Notes: generated by a model not told the origin, from the letters alone. A stretch of DNA of 64,000 nucleotides from Bradyrhizobium sp. C9 (GCF_002532045.1 NZ_NWTG01000008.1:186001-250000), one strand, 5' to 3'. Numbered from the stretch's first letter, positions 44,924-53,328 are shown. Numbers and translations: made by a program.

Positions 44924-45367
44924 TTGAACGAACAGATCCATCCGGCAGCCCCCCATCATTTGCCGTTTTTCATTCCCGGCGCCGACGGGTCGGACACCCT
45001 GATGGTGGTGATGGGTATTTTCCTCGTAACCACGGTCTTGTGGGTTGGCACTCTCTACTGGAAGCTGCACAGCCTGCCAGAGCGCATGGCGCACAAGAGC
45101 CAGAAACTTCAGTTTGAGATCGTCGCCGTCCTCGGCCTGATTTCGCTTTTCACCCATATGCATATCTTCTGGATCGCCGGCCTGCTGCTGGCGCTCATTG
45201 ACCTGCCGGATTTTGGCACGCCGATGCGCAGCATTGCCGATTCCGTCGAGCGCATAGCCGACGCCACGCCGGGCGCGCCCGCTGCCGAACCGGAAGCCGA
45301 ATCCGTATCCGGCGGCAGTCCCGACGCCCGGGCGGCCGCGAAGCAGGAGGTGCACAACCATGCTTGA
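44924..45367 (+). CDS. Small inner-membrane protein of an HlyD-type operon
   Basis: The 147-aa protein has two membrane helices (DTLMVVMGIFLVTTVLWVGTLYW and IVAVLGLISLFTHMHIFWIAGLLLALIDL) and an acidic Ala/Glu-rich C-terminal tail. The start is TTG with CGGGAG upstream. It overlaps the next gene by eight bases, so the two are translationally coupled. Two-helix partners of this kind often accompany MFP adaptors of the YibH/AaeA type; the exact role is unknown. Confidence 0.75.
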   Translation: MNEQIHPAAPHHLPFFIPGADGSDTLMVVMGIFLVTTVLWVGTLYWKLHSLPERMAHKSQKLQFEIVAVLGLISLFTHMHIFWIAGLLLALIDLPDFGTPMRSIADSVERIADATPGAPAAEPEAESVSGGSPDARAAAKQEVHNHA

Positions 45368-46592
45368 GCTCATGATCTGCTCGCTGGTGACGATCCTGCC
45401 GGATTACCTCTATCGCCGCTATCGGCAAGGCAAGCGGTTCGGCAAGGAAATCACGTTCTTCTCAGTCTGGTACGAATTGAGATGGGGAATCACCGGCTGC
45501 CTGATGCTCACGATCTCGCTGATCACGATGATCTTCTACTTTCATCCCTCGACGAGCTCCGCGGCGATCTACTTCAGGACCGTGCCGATCCTGCCCGAGG
45601 GTTCCGGCCGCGTCGTCGAGGTCAATGTCGATTTCACCGCGCCGGTGAAGAAAGGCGACGTTCTGTTCCGGCTAGATAGTTCGAAGCAAGAGGCTGCGCT
45701 TGAGACCGCCAAGCGAAAGATCGCCGAGGTCGATGCGTCGCTGATCTCGGCGCAAGCCGACGTGGTCAAGGCGGACGCTCAGATCGGGGAGGCGAAAGCC
45801 TCGTTGCAGCAGGCCAAGGACGAACTCGATGTGAAGAGCGAATTGCAACGCCGCAATCCCGGCATTGTGCCGCAACGCGACATCGAGAAGCTGCAGGTGC
45901 TGGTTGATCAGCGGCAATCCGGCGTCGATGCCGCTAGCGCCGCCAAGGAATCGGCGACGCTGCGCGTCTCTACGCTCTTGCCGGCCGAGAGGGCGAGCGC
46001 AGAGGCCGCGCAGGCGCAGGCGCAAGTGGACCTCGACAAGACTTTCGTCCGTGCCGGCGTCGACGGCCGCGTCGAGCAATTCCTGGTTCGCCCCGGCGAC
46101 CTCGTCGCTCAGATCATGCGGCCGGCCGGAATCATGATACCCGACGAAGCGGGCCGCAACAGGTTGCAGGCGGGGTTCGGGCAGATCGAGGCCCAGGTGA
46201 TGAAGCCTGGCATGATCGCGGAAGCCGCCTGCATGTCGAAACCCTGGGTGATCATTCCTCTGGTTGTCACCAGCGTGCAGGATTTCATCGCCGCCGGCCA
46301 GTTTCGGGCCAGCGAACTGTTGATCGACCCGCAGAGCCTGCAGAAGCCGGGTTCGATCCTCGTGTTCCTCGAACCGCTTTACAAGGGCGGGCTTGACGGT
46401 GTGACACCAGGCAGCAGTTGCATCGTCAATGCCTACACCAGCAATCATGACGAGATCTCCGATCCGAAAACCGGCGCGTTGAAAGGCTTTGCCCTGCACG
46501 CCGTCGACGCGACCGCACTCGTTCACGCGTTGCTGCTGCGGATCCAGGCTCTGCTGCTGCCGATCCAGACGCTGGTGTTCAGCGGTCACTGA
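45360..46592 (+). CDS. HlyD/EmrA-type membrane-fusion protein
   Basis: The 410-aa protein has two hydrophobic N-terminal segments (one near residues 1-15, one ISLITMIFYFHP), a lipoyl half (VEVNVDFTAPVKKGDVLFRLD), a long coiled-coil hairpin (~residues 110-215), the second lipoyl half (FVRAGVDGRVEQFLVRPGDLV), and a beta-barrel domain. No ABC or RND exporter gene is adjacent, as in HlyD proteins that work with small two-helix partners. The N-terminus overlaps the preceding gene. It is likely to act between inner and outer membranes. Confidence 0.85.
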   Translation: MLELMICSLVTILPDYLYRRYRQGKRFGKEITFFSVWYELRWGITGCLMLTISLITMIFYFHPSTSSAAIYFRTVPILPEGSGRVVEVNVDFTAPVKKGDVLFRLDSSKQEAALETAKRKIAEVDASLISAQADVVKADAQIGEAKASLQQAKDELDVKSELQRRNPGIVPQRDIEKLQVLVDQRQSGVDAASAAKESATLRVSTLLPAERASAEAAQAQAQVDLDKTFVRAGVDGRVEQFLVRPGDLVAQIMRPAGIMIPDEAGRNRLQAGFGQIEAQVMKPGMIAEAACMSKPWVIIPLVVTSVQDFIAAGQFRASELLIDPQSLQKPGSILVFLEPLYKGGLDGVTPGSSCIVNAYTSNHDEISDPKTGALKGFALHAVDATALVHALLLRIQALLLPIQTLVFSGH

Positions 46593-46615
46593 CGGGTGCG
46601 AACAGGAGACTGCAT

Positions 46616-47029
46616 ATGAAACCGGACCGCAAGTTTCGCGCAATCGTGGCGACGGGCATGATCTTCGGATTGCCGGATTATGCACGCGCATTCGATCTCA
46701 CCGGTGCCTGGGCCACGAGTGCCGAGCAGTGCCGAAAAGTGTTCGCCCACAAGGGCAGGGCGAACCAGCTCACCTTCTCGAACTTCTCGGGCGTCTATGG
46801 CGGTGGATTCATCGCCGAGGTCGATCGCCTCCGGGGCAAGTTCGAGAACTGCAAGATCAAATCGCGTAAGGACGACGGCCAGAACATCAACATCATCGTC
46901 GGTTGCGCGTCGGGAATCATGGTATCGAACGTGCAGTTCTTCCTTAAGGCCGTCGACGACGATACCATCACGCGCCAGTTTCCGGGCATCGAGGGGATGG
47001 AGGTCAATTATCATCGTTGCAGGATCTAG
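46616..47029 (+). CDS. Secreted hypothetical protein
   Basis: The 137-aa protein has a weak signal peptide (AIVATGMIFGLPDYARAF, cleavage after ARA) and a mature part starting FDLTGAWATSAEQCRKVF. Four cysteines (EQC, ENCKIK, GCASG, HRC) suggest two disulfides. The LTGAW.T...QC motif also occurs in the secreted protein near 18.7 kb in looser form. It lies 23 bp after the HlyD-type gene in the same operon. Confidence 0.7.
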   Translation: MKPDRKFRAIVATGMIFGLPDYARAFDLTGAWATSAEQCRKVFAHKGRANQLTFSNFSGVYGGGFIAEVDRLRGKFENCKIKSRKDDGQNINIIVGCASGIMVSNVQFFLKAVDDDTITRQFPGIEGMEVNYHRCRI

Positions 47030-47105
47030 AGGTGACCGCTCGCCGCGCTGGCCCGGCGCCGCCGGACCGTCGTCGGCTGACGCCGGACCGATTGGGTAGC
47101 GCGTC

Positions 47106-48431
47106 GTGGATCCGAGCCGGTTGCCGAGGTCATTCCGCATCGCCCTGGTGGTGGGAATTGCGCTTGTCGCAGCAGGCGCCGGCTTGCTCGCCTATCGCTG
47201 GTATGAACGGCCGACGACCTTGACGATCGCGGTTGGCTCGCTCGATGGCGAGGCCGGAAAGCTGGTCTCGGCAATTGCCGGAAAGTTCGCCCAGTCGAAT
47301 GCGCCGGTCAGGCTCAGCCTGATCCAGACCCCGGGACCGCTCGAGTCCGCCGACGCCCTCGCTTCAGGAAAAGTCGACCTCGCAGTCGTGCGCGGCGATG
47401 TCGGCGATCTCTCGCAGGCTCAGGCCGTCATCGTATTGGCGCACGCCACCGTGCTGATGGTCGCGCCGCCTGGCGCTGCGATATCCGATGTCGCGGAGCT
47501 GAAGCGCGCCACCATCGGCGTGATCGGCGCCGAAACCAATCAGAAGCTGATCAAGGTGCTGACCGACGAGTACGACCTGACGCGCGCGGGCGTGGTGTTC
47601 AAGCCGCTTGCGCCCGCGGACGCGCGCCGGGCGCTCGACACCAAGGAGGTCCGGGCAATCCTGCTCGTGATGCCCCTGACCGAGAAGTATCTTGCGCTGC
47701 TGCGCAATGTCTTCCCGCACACCGCGCGAGCTGGTCCGGTGATGATCGCCATCGAGTCCGCCGGCGCGATCGCGGAGAAGGAACGCGCCTACGAGAGCTT
47801 CGATGTGCCGAAGGGTACCTTGCGCGGCTCGCCGCCGATTCCTTCCGACGACCTGACCACGTTGCAGACGTCTTTCTACCTGGTGGCGCAGAAGAAGCTC
47901 GGGAATGACCTGATCGGTGACCTGACGCAGTCGATCATGAGCGCGCGGCGGGACTTGCTGGCCGAGCTGCCGGGGCTTTCCCAGATCGCCACGCCCGACA
48001 CCGATGCGAGCGCCTACTTGTCGGTGCATCCCGGGGCTGCGGCGGTCTATGAGGGGACCCGGGAGAGCTTTCTCGACCAGTGGGGCAATGCGATCTTCCT
48101 GGCGCCGATGATCGCCGGCGGGCTTGCGTCCGTGCTAGCGGCGGCGTGGAAATTCCTTCGGCCGGTCGAGACACCGAGCCGCCAGGAGGCGCTCGACGCG
48201 CTCTATGCGCTAGGGCCTCGTATCCGGATGGCCGGGCGCGAGTCGGAACTGGAAGAGATCGAGCGCGAAATCGACCAGGTTCTACGGACGCAGCGCAGCC
48301 AGCCGGTCGCGGACGACAGGAGCGAGCGGGCCGTCACGGCCGTGAACGTCGCGGCGCACCGGCTCGAAAACCTGATCCATGATCGCCGCGCCCACCTTGC
48401 GCCGCAGCCGCAGGACCAGGTCGGAAGCTGA
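47106..48431 (+). CDS. Membrane-anchored TAXI-type TRAP solute-binding protein
   Basis: The 441-aa protein has an N-terminal membrane anchor (FRIALVVGIALVAAGAGLLAYRW), a TAXI-family binding fold (TLTIAVGSLDGEAGKLVSAIA, DLAVVRGD), a second membrane helix (FLAPMIAGGLASVLAAAWKFL, ~residue 340-360) and a cytoplasmic helical tail of about 80 residues with ELEEIEREIDQVL. TAXI proteins normally deliver ligands to TRAP permeases, but none is near. Anchoring at both ends suggests a sensor or adaptor role. The start is GTG at 47106. Confidence 0.82.
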   Translation: MDPSRLPRSFRIALVVGIALVAAGAGLLAYRWYERPTTLTIAVGSLDGEAGKLVSAIAGKFAQSNAPVRLSLIQTPGPLESADALASGKVDLAVVRGDVGDLSQAQAVIVLAHATVLMVAPPGAAISDVAELKRATIGVIGAETNQKLIKVLTDEYDLTRAGVVFKPLAPADARRALDTKEVRAILLVMPLTEKYLALLRNVFPHTARAGPVMIAIESAGAIAEKERAYESFDVPKGTLRGSPPIPSDDLTTLQTSFYLVAQKKLGNDLIGDLTQSIMSARRDLLAELPGLSQIATPDTDASAYLSVHPGAAAVYEGTRESFLDQWGNAIFLAPMIAGGLASVLAAAWKFLRPVETPSRQEALDALYALGPRIRMAGRESELEEIEREIDQVLRTQRSQPVADDRSERAVTAVNVAAHRLENLIHDRRAHLAPQPQDQVGS

Positions 48432-48449
48432 GCGGACAATCGCTTTCCT

Positions 48450-48463
48450 TGATCTTGATCAAA
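48450..48463. promoter_or_regulatory. FNR/FixK-type box upstream of the DUF3300 operon
   Basis: TTGATCTTGATCAA is a perfect TTGA-N6-TCAA site, 55 bp before the DUF3300 start. It is followed by AGGGGGG, the same 3' flank as the box near 40100. Confidence 0.8.
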
Positions 48464-48517
48464 GGGGGGACACGGCCGCCGCCGATGCTGTCGGCCGTCG
48501 TGTCGATGGAGGTGGCC

Positions 48518-50185
48518 ATGTTCCATTGGGGCAAGACCCTGCTTGCGGTTGCGCTGGTGTCGGTAGCGCCCGTTGCCGCGTTCGCGCAGACTGCTGACAA
48601 GCCGCCGGCCCAGGCCGGCCAGCCGGCCGCTGCAGCGACGCAGCCTGCTGATCAACTCCTGAAGCCCGAGCAGCTTGAAGCCCTGGCGGCGCCGATTGCG
48701 CTTTATCCGGACTCGCTGCTGGCCAATGTGCTAGCGGCTTCGACCTATCCGCTCGAGGTCGTTCAAGCCGACCGCTGGCTGAAGGAGCGCAAGAGCCTGA
48801 AGGGGGACGCGCTCAAGGCCGAGGTCGACAAGCAAGCTTGGGATGACAGCGTGAAGGCACTCGCGAGCACCGCTGACGTACTGGCGATGATGAGCGACAA
48901 GATCGATTGGACGAAGAATCTGGGCGATGCCGTACTGGCCCAGCAGGCCGACGTCATGGACGCGATCCAGCGGCTGCGTAGCAAGGCGCAGGCGAACAAC
49001 AAGCTGGTGACGACCAAGCAGCAGAAGGTCAGCGTTCAGACCCAGGAGAACAAGCAGGTCATCGTCATCGAGCAGACCGATCCGGAAACGGTCTACGTCC
49101 CCTATTACGATCCCGCCACGGTCTACGGCGCCTGGCCTTATGCTTCGTACCCGCCGTACTACTTCGGCTATCCGTCCTATATCGGCGCGGGTGTCATCGC
49201 AGCAGGCCTTGCCTTCGGCACCGGATGGGCGATCGGACGCTGGGGCAATTACTGGGGCGGCGGCTGCAACTGGGGCAATCGCAACGTCTATGTGAACCAT
49301 TTCAACAGAACCAACAATATTGCGAACGGCTGGCAGCACAATCCGACCCATCGCCAGGGCGTTCGCTACAACAACAGCAACGTCCAGCAACGCTTCGGCG
49401 GCACCGCCAATCGTGCGGGTGTCAGCGACCGGATGAACTATCGCGGCCGCGACGGTCAGCAGGTTCTCAACCCGGGCGGCGATCGCGCGGGGGCGGATCG
49501 CGCAGGTGCAGATCGTGCGGGTGACCGCGGCGGAGATCGCGCGGGCTCGCGTGATCGGCCTGGTGGCGGCGATCGTGCAGGTGCTTCAGATCGTTCAAAG
49601 GGCGGCGGCGATCGAGCCGGAGCAAAGGGGGGCGGCGATCGCGCAAAGGCCACCAACCGTGGCAGTGCCGGCAACCGCGCAGCTGCTAATCGTGGTGGCG
49701 GCGGCAGTCGTGGCGGCGCCATGAACGTGTCGTCCGGACGGGCAGCTGCGGCGGCATCGGCGCGCGGGCGGTCGAGCATGGCCAGCATGCCGCGCGGCGG
49801 CGGCGCAAGCTTCGCCGGCCGCGGTGGCGGCGGAGGCTTCCACGGCGGCGGCGGAGGCGGTTTCCGAGGCGGCGGAGGAGGTGGCTTCCGCGGCGGTGGC
49901 GGCGGCGGGCGGCGTTCCGACATCGCACTCAAGCACGATATCGAACTGCTTGGATATCTCGCCAACGGCCTCGGCTACTACCGCTTCAGCTATCTCGGCA
50001 GCAACAAGGCCTATGTCGGCGTGATGGCGCAGGAGGTCGAGCAAGTGATGCCGGCGGCAGTGACACGCGGCGCCGACGGCTATCTCAGGGTCTATTACGA
50101 CGAGCTCGGTCTCAAGTTCCGCAGCTACCACGACTGGCTTGCCGCCGGTGCGAAGATTCCATCTCCGTCGGAGGCTTCACGATGA
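48518..50185 (+). CDS. DUF3300 protein with Gly-rich linker and C-terminal S74-like chaperone domain
   Basis: The 555-aa protein has a signal peptide (LLAVALVSVAPVAAFAQ), a DUF3300 domain (~residues 45-225, with PIALYPDSLLANVLAASTYP and VYVPYYDP), a long low-complexity region rich in Gly, Arg, Asp and Ala (~290-465, with repeats of GDRAGADRAG and GGGFRGGGG type), and a C-terminal module SDIALKHDIELLG...VGVMAQEVEQVMP. That module matches the peptidase S74 intramolecular chaperone of phage tail spikes, including Ser467 and Lys472 at the spacing of its self-cleaving Ser-Lys dyad. GGAGG lies five bases before the chosen ATG. Confidence 0.85.
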   Translation: MFHWGKTLLAVALVSVAPVAAFAQTADKPPAQAGQPAAAATQPADQLLKPEQLEALAAPIALYPDSLLANVLAASTYPLEVVQADRWLKERKSLKGDALKAEVDKQAWDDSVKALASTADVLAMMSDKIDWTKNLGDAVLAQQADVMDAIQRLRSKAQANNKLVTTKQQKVSVQTQENKQVIVIEQTDPETVYVPYYDPATVYGAWPYASYPPYYFGYPSYIGAGVIAAGLAFGTGWAIGRWGNYWGGGCNWGNRNVYVNHFNRTNNIANGWQHNPTHRQGVRYNNSNVQQRFGGTANRAGVSDRMNYRGRDGQQVLNPGGDRAGADRAGADRAGDRGGDRAGSRDRPGGGDRAGASDRSKGGGDRAGAKGGGDRAKATNRGSAGNRAAANRGGGGSRGGAMNVSSGRAAAAASARGRSSMASMPRGGGASFAGRGGGGGFHGGGGGGFRGGGGGGFRGGGGGGRRSDIALKHDIELLGYLANGLGYYRFSYLGSNKAYVGVMAQEVEQVMPAAVTRGADGYLRVYYDELGLKFRSYHDWLAAGAKIPSPSEASR

Positions 50186-51114
50186 CAGGCACTTCGTACT
50201 TGCGATTGGATCGCCTCGCCTGGATCGGCATCGCGGTGGCGGCAGCATTCGCCTTGCTACTCTCTCCGGTTCGCGCCCAGCAGGGTTTTCCCAATCCGGA
50301 AGATGCGGCGTCCGCCCTGGCGGCCGCCGTCAAGGCCGGCACGAGCCGCGCCATGCTGAAGGTGCTCGGCCGCGATGCTGCCGACATCATCGAGTCCGGT
50401 GACGATATCGCCGACGCCAATGCGCGCGAGCGCTTTCTGTCGGCCTACGACGCCAGGCATTCGATCAAGGCCGACGGCAACAAGAAGGCCACCCTAATTC
50501 TAGGGCCGGACGATTTCCCGTTCCCGATCCCTCTCGTCAACAACCAGGACGGCTGGAGTTTTGACGCGGCTGCGGGACGTCGCGAAATCCTTTACCGCAG
50601 GATCGGCCGCAACGAGCTTGCTGCGATCCAGACCTGCCTCGCCTATGTCGACGCGCAGAATGAATATGCCGAGAAGGATCGCGGCGAGGGGGTGGGAACC
50701 TATGCCCAGCGCATCGTCAGCAGGCCGGGCAAGACCGACGGATTGTTCTGGCGCGACGACAAGGATCCGAGCCCGCTCGGTGAGCTGGCTGCCCAGGCCG
50801 CGGCGGAAGGCTACAAGGTCGGCGAGCAGGCCGAGCCGTACCACGGATACTACTATCGCATCCTGAAGGCACAGGGCTCCGATGCCCCGGGCGGTGCGCT
50901 GAACTATATCGTAAAGGGCAAGATGATCGGTGGATTCGCACTGGTCGCCTGGCCCGCCGAATACGGCAATTCCGGCGTCATGACCTTTCTGGTCAACCAC
51001 GCAGGCACGGTCTATCAGAAGGATCTCGGCCCACGCACTGATTTCCTGGCCAAGCGAATGATCGTTTTCGATCCGGATCACACCTGGAAGAAAGTGGACG
51101 CTACAAATCCCTGA
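50182..51114 (+). CDS. DUF2950 periplasmic protein
   Basis: The 310-aa protein has a signal peptide (IAVAAAFALLLSPVRAQ) and the DUF2950 pattern: FPNPEDAASALAAAVKAGTS, GWSFDAAAGRREILYRRIGRNE, DGLFW, GGFALVAWPAEYGNSGVMTF and a terminal FDPDHTWKKV. Function unknown. DUF3300 and DUF2950 genes are often neighbours. The start overlaps the stop of the DUF3300 gene by four bases, so the two products are made together. Confidence 0.88.
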   Translation: MTGTSYLRLDRLAWIGIAVAAAFALLLSPVRAQQGFPNPEDAASALAAAVKAGTSRAMLKVLGRDAADIIESGDDIADANARERFLSAYDARHSIKADGNKKATLILGPDDFPFPIPLVNNQDGWSFDAAAGRREILYRRIGRNELAAIQTCLAYVDAQNEYAEKDRGEGVGTYAQRIVSRPGKTDGLFWRDDKDPSPLGELAAQAAAEGYKVGEQAEPYHGYYYRILKAQGSDAPGGALNYIVKGKMIGGFALVAWPAEYGNSGVMTFLVNHAGTVYQKDLGPRTDFLAKRMIVFDPDHTWKKVDATNP

Positions 51115-51130
51115 GCGAAGAGGGGCTGTC

Positions 51131-51562
51131 ATGATGCGAGGCATCCGTCCCGTCACACTGGCGCTTATCGCGCTGGTTCTGCTGGTCACTCCGTGCTTCG
51201 CGCAGGCGACCGGCCACGTCCAGGTCAAGTTCGTGAAAGCGGCGCTCGTCGTTGGCGGCGGCGGCGGGACCGGCACGCTCATCTACCGGGGACGGCACTA
51301 TCGGTTCATCGTGTCCGGTTTCAGCCTCGGCATGAGCGCGGGCGCGTCGGTGACCTGGCTGGAAGGCACTGCGTCAGGCATCAGGGAAGTCAACGATTTC
51401 GCCGGCAGCTATACGCTGGTTGGGGGAGGCGGCGCATGGGCGGCCGGTGTGGGCGGCGTGAGTATGCGAAACGAGCGCGGTGTTCTGCTCATGCTCAAAG
51501 GGCCGAAAGCGGGGCTGGAGTTTGCCGCAAATCTGGGCGGACTGACGATTTCGCTCAGGTGA
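51131..51562 (+). CDS. Secreted Gly-rich protein, paralogue of the gene near 43.0 kb
   Basis: The 143-aa protein has a signal peptide (ALIALVLLVTPCFAQ) and the same order of motifs as its paralogue: GTLIYRGRHYRFIVSGFSLGMSAGAS, SYTLVGGGGAWAAGVGG, and a final LKGPKAGLEFAANLGGLTISLR. It ends the DUF3300-DUF2950 operon 16 bp after DUF2950. DUF1134/EipA-like assignment is from memory. Confidence 0.65.
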   Translation: MMRGIRPVTLALIALVLLVTPCFAQATGHVQVKFVKAALVVGGGGGTGTLIYRGRHYRFIVSGFSLGMSAGASVTWLEGTASGIREVNDFAGSYTLVGGGGAWAAGVGGVSMRNERGVLLMLKGPKAGLEFAANLGGLTISLR

Positions 51563-52075
51563 ACTCGAGCCGCCTTCGAAGCAGCCTCCAATCCCGCGCA
51601 AGGCCAAGATGCGAGGGTGTGTTTTCGCTGATCGACGCGCACGTGGGATAGCTCGATCTCGCCGATACCGCGCGCGCTAAGGCTGCCCGCCGGGTGGCCG
51701 GTACATTGCTAGACCACTATTTTGGAAGCCCTGTTTGATCCATGTTTGGCGCCGCCAACGCCAGTTGGGCATGTTGCTGGCTCGTAATGCTGGGGTGGCT
51801 TTTTTTATGGAGGGCAAATTGTCAAGAAGTGCTCTGATTTTTCACCATTGTGGTGAAGGGCTGGAGTGGTGGCACGGCCATTAGGATTGCCCTACGGCGG
51901 TCGCTGAGCGGCCATCCGTCCGCCAGCTGTCTTAGGGGGCCGAGATCACGCGTGCGGGCTGGCGCCCCCGATGGTGCGTTGCTGATTGTCGCCAACCTGC
52001 TTGGCTTACGCGCAGACCAATCCCGGTCTGATTTGAGGAGCAAGCGATGACTGAGAAGACGAAATGTCCGGACTG
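51563..52075. other. Gene-poor stretch after the envelope operon
   Basis: No convincing gene is seen in about 510 bp. A perfect palindrome TTCACCA-TTG-TGGTGAA lies at 51841-51857. A 10-codon frame with a good GAGGAG site (52047-52079) ends in CPDC and TAA, and looks like a truncated gene start. The base content is mixed and the region is probably recombination debris. Confidence 0.45.
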
Positions 52076-52459
52076 CTAACCATCGCTCTTGATCGCAGCG
52101 TCATGGTGGCATTTGCGGACTGCCCTGTCCAAATCTTCGGCTTTCCATCCCTGCAGCGCAACGCCGATGCGTGCGACCGTGTAGAACCAATCATCGGGCG
52201 GTGACATCGCCGGTGTCGCAATCGTGATCCATTTCGGCAGTTCTTCCGAATTGCAGTGCAGAATCACCTCATAGCCCTTGGCCTGTGTATGCATCGTCAC
52301 ATGTAGACCTGATGCGGTTCCGACCTTCACGTCCGAGTTCATTTCGACCGTGCGGGAGAGAGTCGCCAACCAATCGTGGCAGTAGTCCGCGCGCGCCGAT
52401 GTCGTCAGACCAGCGATTGCAAGTCCTATCAGGAGGGAAATCCTTACGACCGAGTGCAT
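52076..52459 (-). CDS. Secreted hypothetical protein
   Basis: The 127-aa protein has a signal peptide (VVRISLLIGLAIAGLTTSARA, cleavage before DYC) and three cysteines (DYCHDW, LHCNSEE, RKCHHD). The mature part contains WITIATPAMSPPDDWFYTVARIGVAL, a hydrophobic amphipathic pattern. No family is recognised. It stands alone in the right part of the island without a FixK-type box. Confidence 0.62.
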   Translation of the reverse strand: MHSVVRISLLIGLAIAGLTTSARADYCHDWLATLSRTVEMNSDVKVGTASGLHVTMHTQAKGYEVILHCNSEELPKWITIATPAMSPPDDWFYTVARIGVALQGWKAEDLDRAVRKCHHDAAIKSDG

Positions 52460-52567
52460 GCTCTCTCTGAAATCCTGTTTTGAACGGAATCAAATTGGGG
52501 CGAGGGTGCCACTCGATCAGGGGCGGCGTCGAGGACGACGGCGCGGTGCGCGTTCGCTGGTGCGGCT

Positions 52568-52705
52568 CTAGCGCAACCACCAGAGCACCAGGGCAAACAC
52601 GATGAAAACGGCGGCGCCGATCGCCCACAGGCCATCAGCGCTGATCGTCAGGCTCCATAGACTGATCTTGATTTGCAGTTTGTTCGACACGGCAAGGCTC
52701 TCCAT
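52568..52705 (-). CDS. Very small single-pass membrane protein
   Basis: A 45-codon frame reads MESLAVSNKLQIKISLW, then LTISADGLW, and ends in one hydrophobic helix (AIGAAVFIVFALVLWWLR). A GTG start at 52690 preceded by GGAG is an alternative that would give 40 aa. Length and topology fit small inner-membrane proteins. It could be chance, but the amphipathic N-terminus plus a clean helix ending in Trp-Trp-Leu-Arg is unusual for random sequence. Confidence 0.45.
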   Translation of the reverse strand: MESLAVSNKLQIKISLWSLTISADGLWAIGAAVFIVFALVLWWLR

Positions 52706-52905
52706 TGAAAACATCAGAGAGCCCTTTGGGGATAGGTTATGTGCGCGCGGCGTTGGGTTGCGGTCAAGACTGCGCGCTCTTAACCCATGAGCGCTGTTCT
52801 GCCTTTAAGGCATTGAGAACACGAGGCGGAGTTCGAATCCGAGTTCCGTTCTCCACAGACATTTGTAGTTCGCGCGGCATGTGGCGTGCTTGCTTCGGCG
52901 GCGCG

Positions 52906-53328
52906 CTAGTCCTCCAGATATGGCTTCGCGAGCTGCCGCCACTCTGTTTCGGATGAGCATCGGATATCGGCGACAACACAGTCCTTGAAGCCTGGTGTTT
53001 CGTCAGATTCCCAGTAGCTGCCATACTCCTTGTTCTCGTTTAAATCGAACAACCTGAATAGCTTTGACACCTTCCCCTTCTCGAAGATGGTCGTGATTTC
53101 GAGAAAGAAGCACTTGTTGAGCTTTTCGCTATAGTGGTTTTGGTAGTTGGACCGCTGATGCTTGCCGTCCTTCGTCTGCGAAGACGGCGAATACTCTTTC
53201 GCAAAGACGGCGGCGGCTTGCTTGCCGCACCGTTCTTGCAACATGTAGCGCTCGGCGTTGCTCTGCCCATACGCCATGGTCGAGACACCACAGAGCAGTC
53301 CGACCAAAACACCTGCATTCATTCGCAT
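52906..53328 (-). CDS. Secreted hypothetical protein
   Basis: The 140-aa protein has a signal peptide (MRMNAGVLVGLLCGVSTMAYGQ) and a mature part with RCGKQAAAVFAKEY, NHYSEKLNKCFFLE, and DCVVADIRCSSETEWRQLAKPYLED. Four cysteines suggest disulfides. Similar short proteins occur singly in rhizobial accessory regions. The ATG at 53328 with AGGG upstream is chosen over a TTG five codons earlier. Confidence 0.68.
   Translation of the reverse strand: MRMNAGVLVGLLCGVSTMAYGQSNAERYMLQERCGKQAAAVFAKEYSPSSQTKDGKHQRSNYQNHYSEKLNKCFFLEITTIFEKGKVSKLFRLFDLNENKEYGSYWESDETPGFKDCVVADIRCSSETEWRQLAKPYLED

Noticed and set aside
49440..49915. Repeats in the DUF3300 gene as a CRISPR array
   Set aside because: Units are irregular, in frame, and encode Gly/Arg/Asp runs. 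There are no constant-length repeats and spacers. No CRISPR array is seen anywhere in the window.
52047..52079. 10-codon frame with a good ribosome-binding site ending in CPDC
   Set aside because: Too short to support as a gene; probably the start of a truncated gene.
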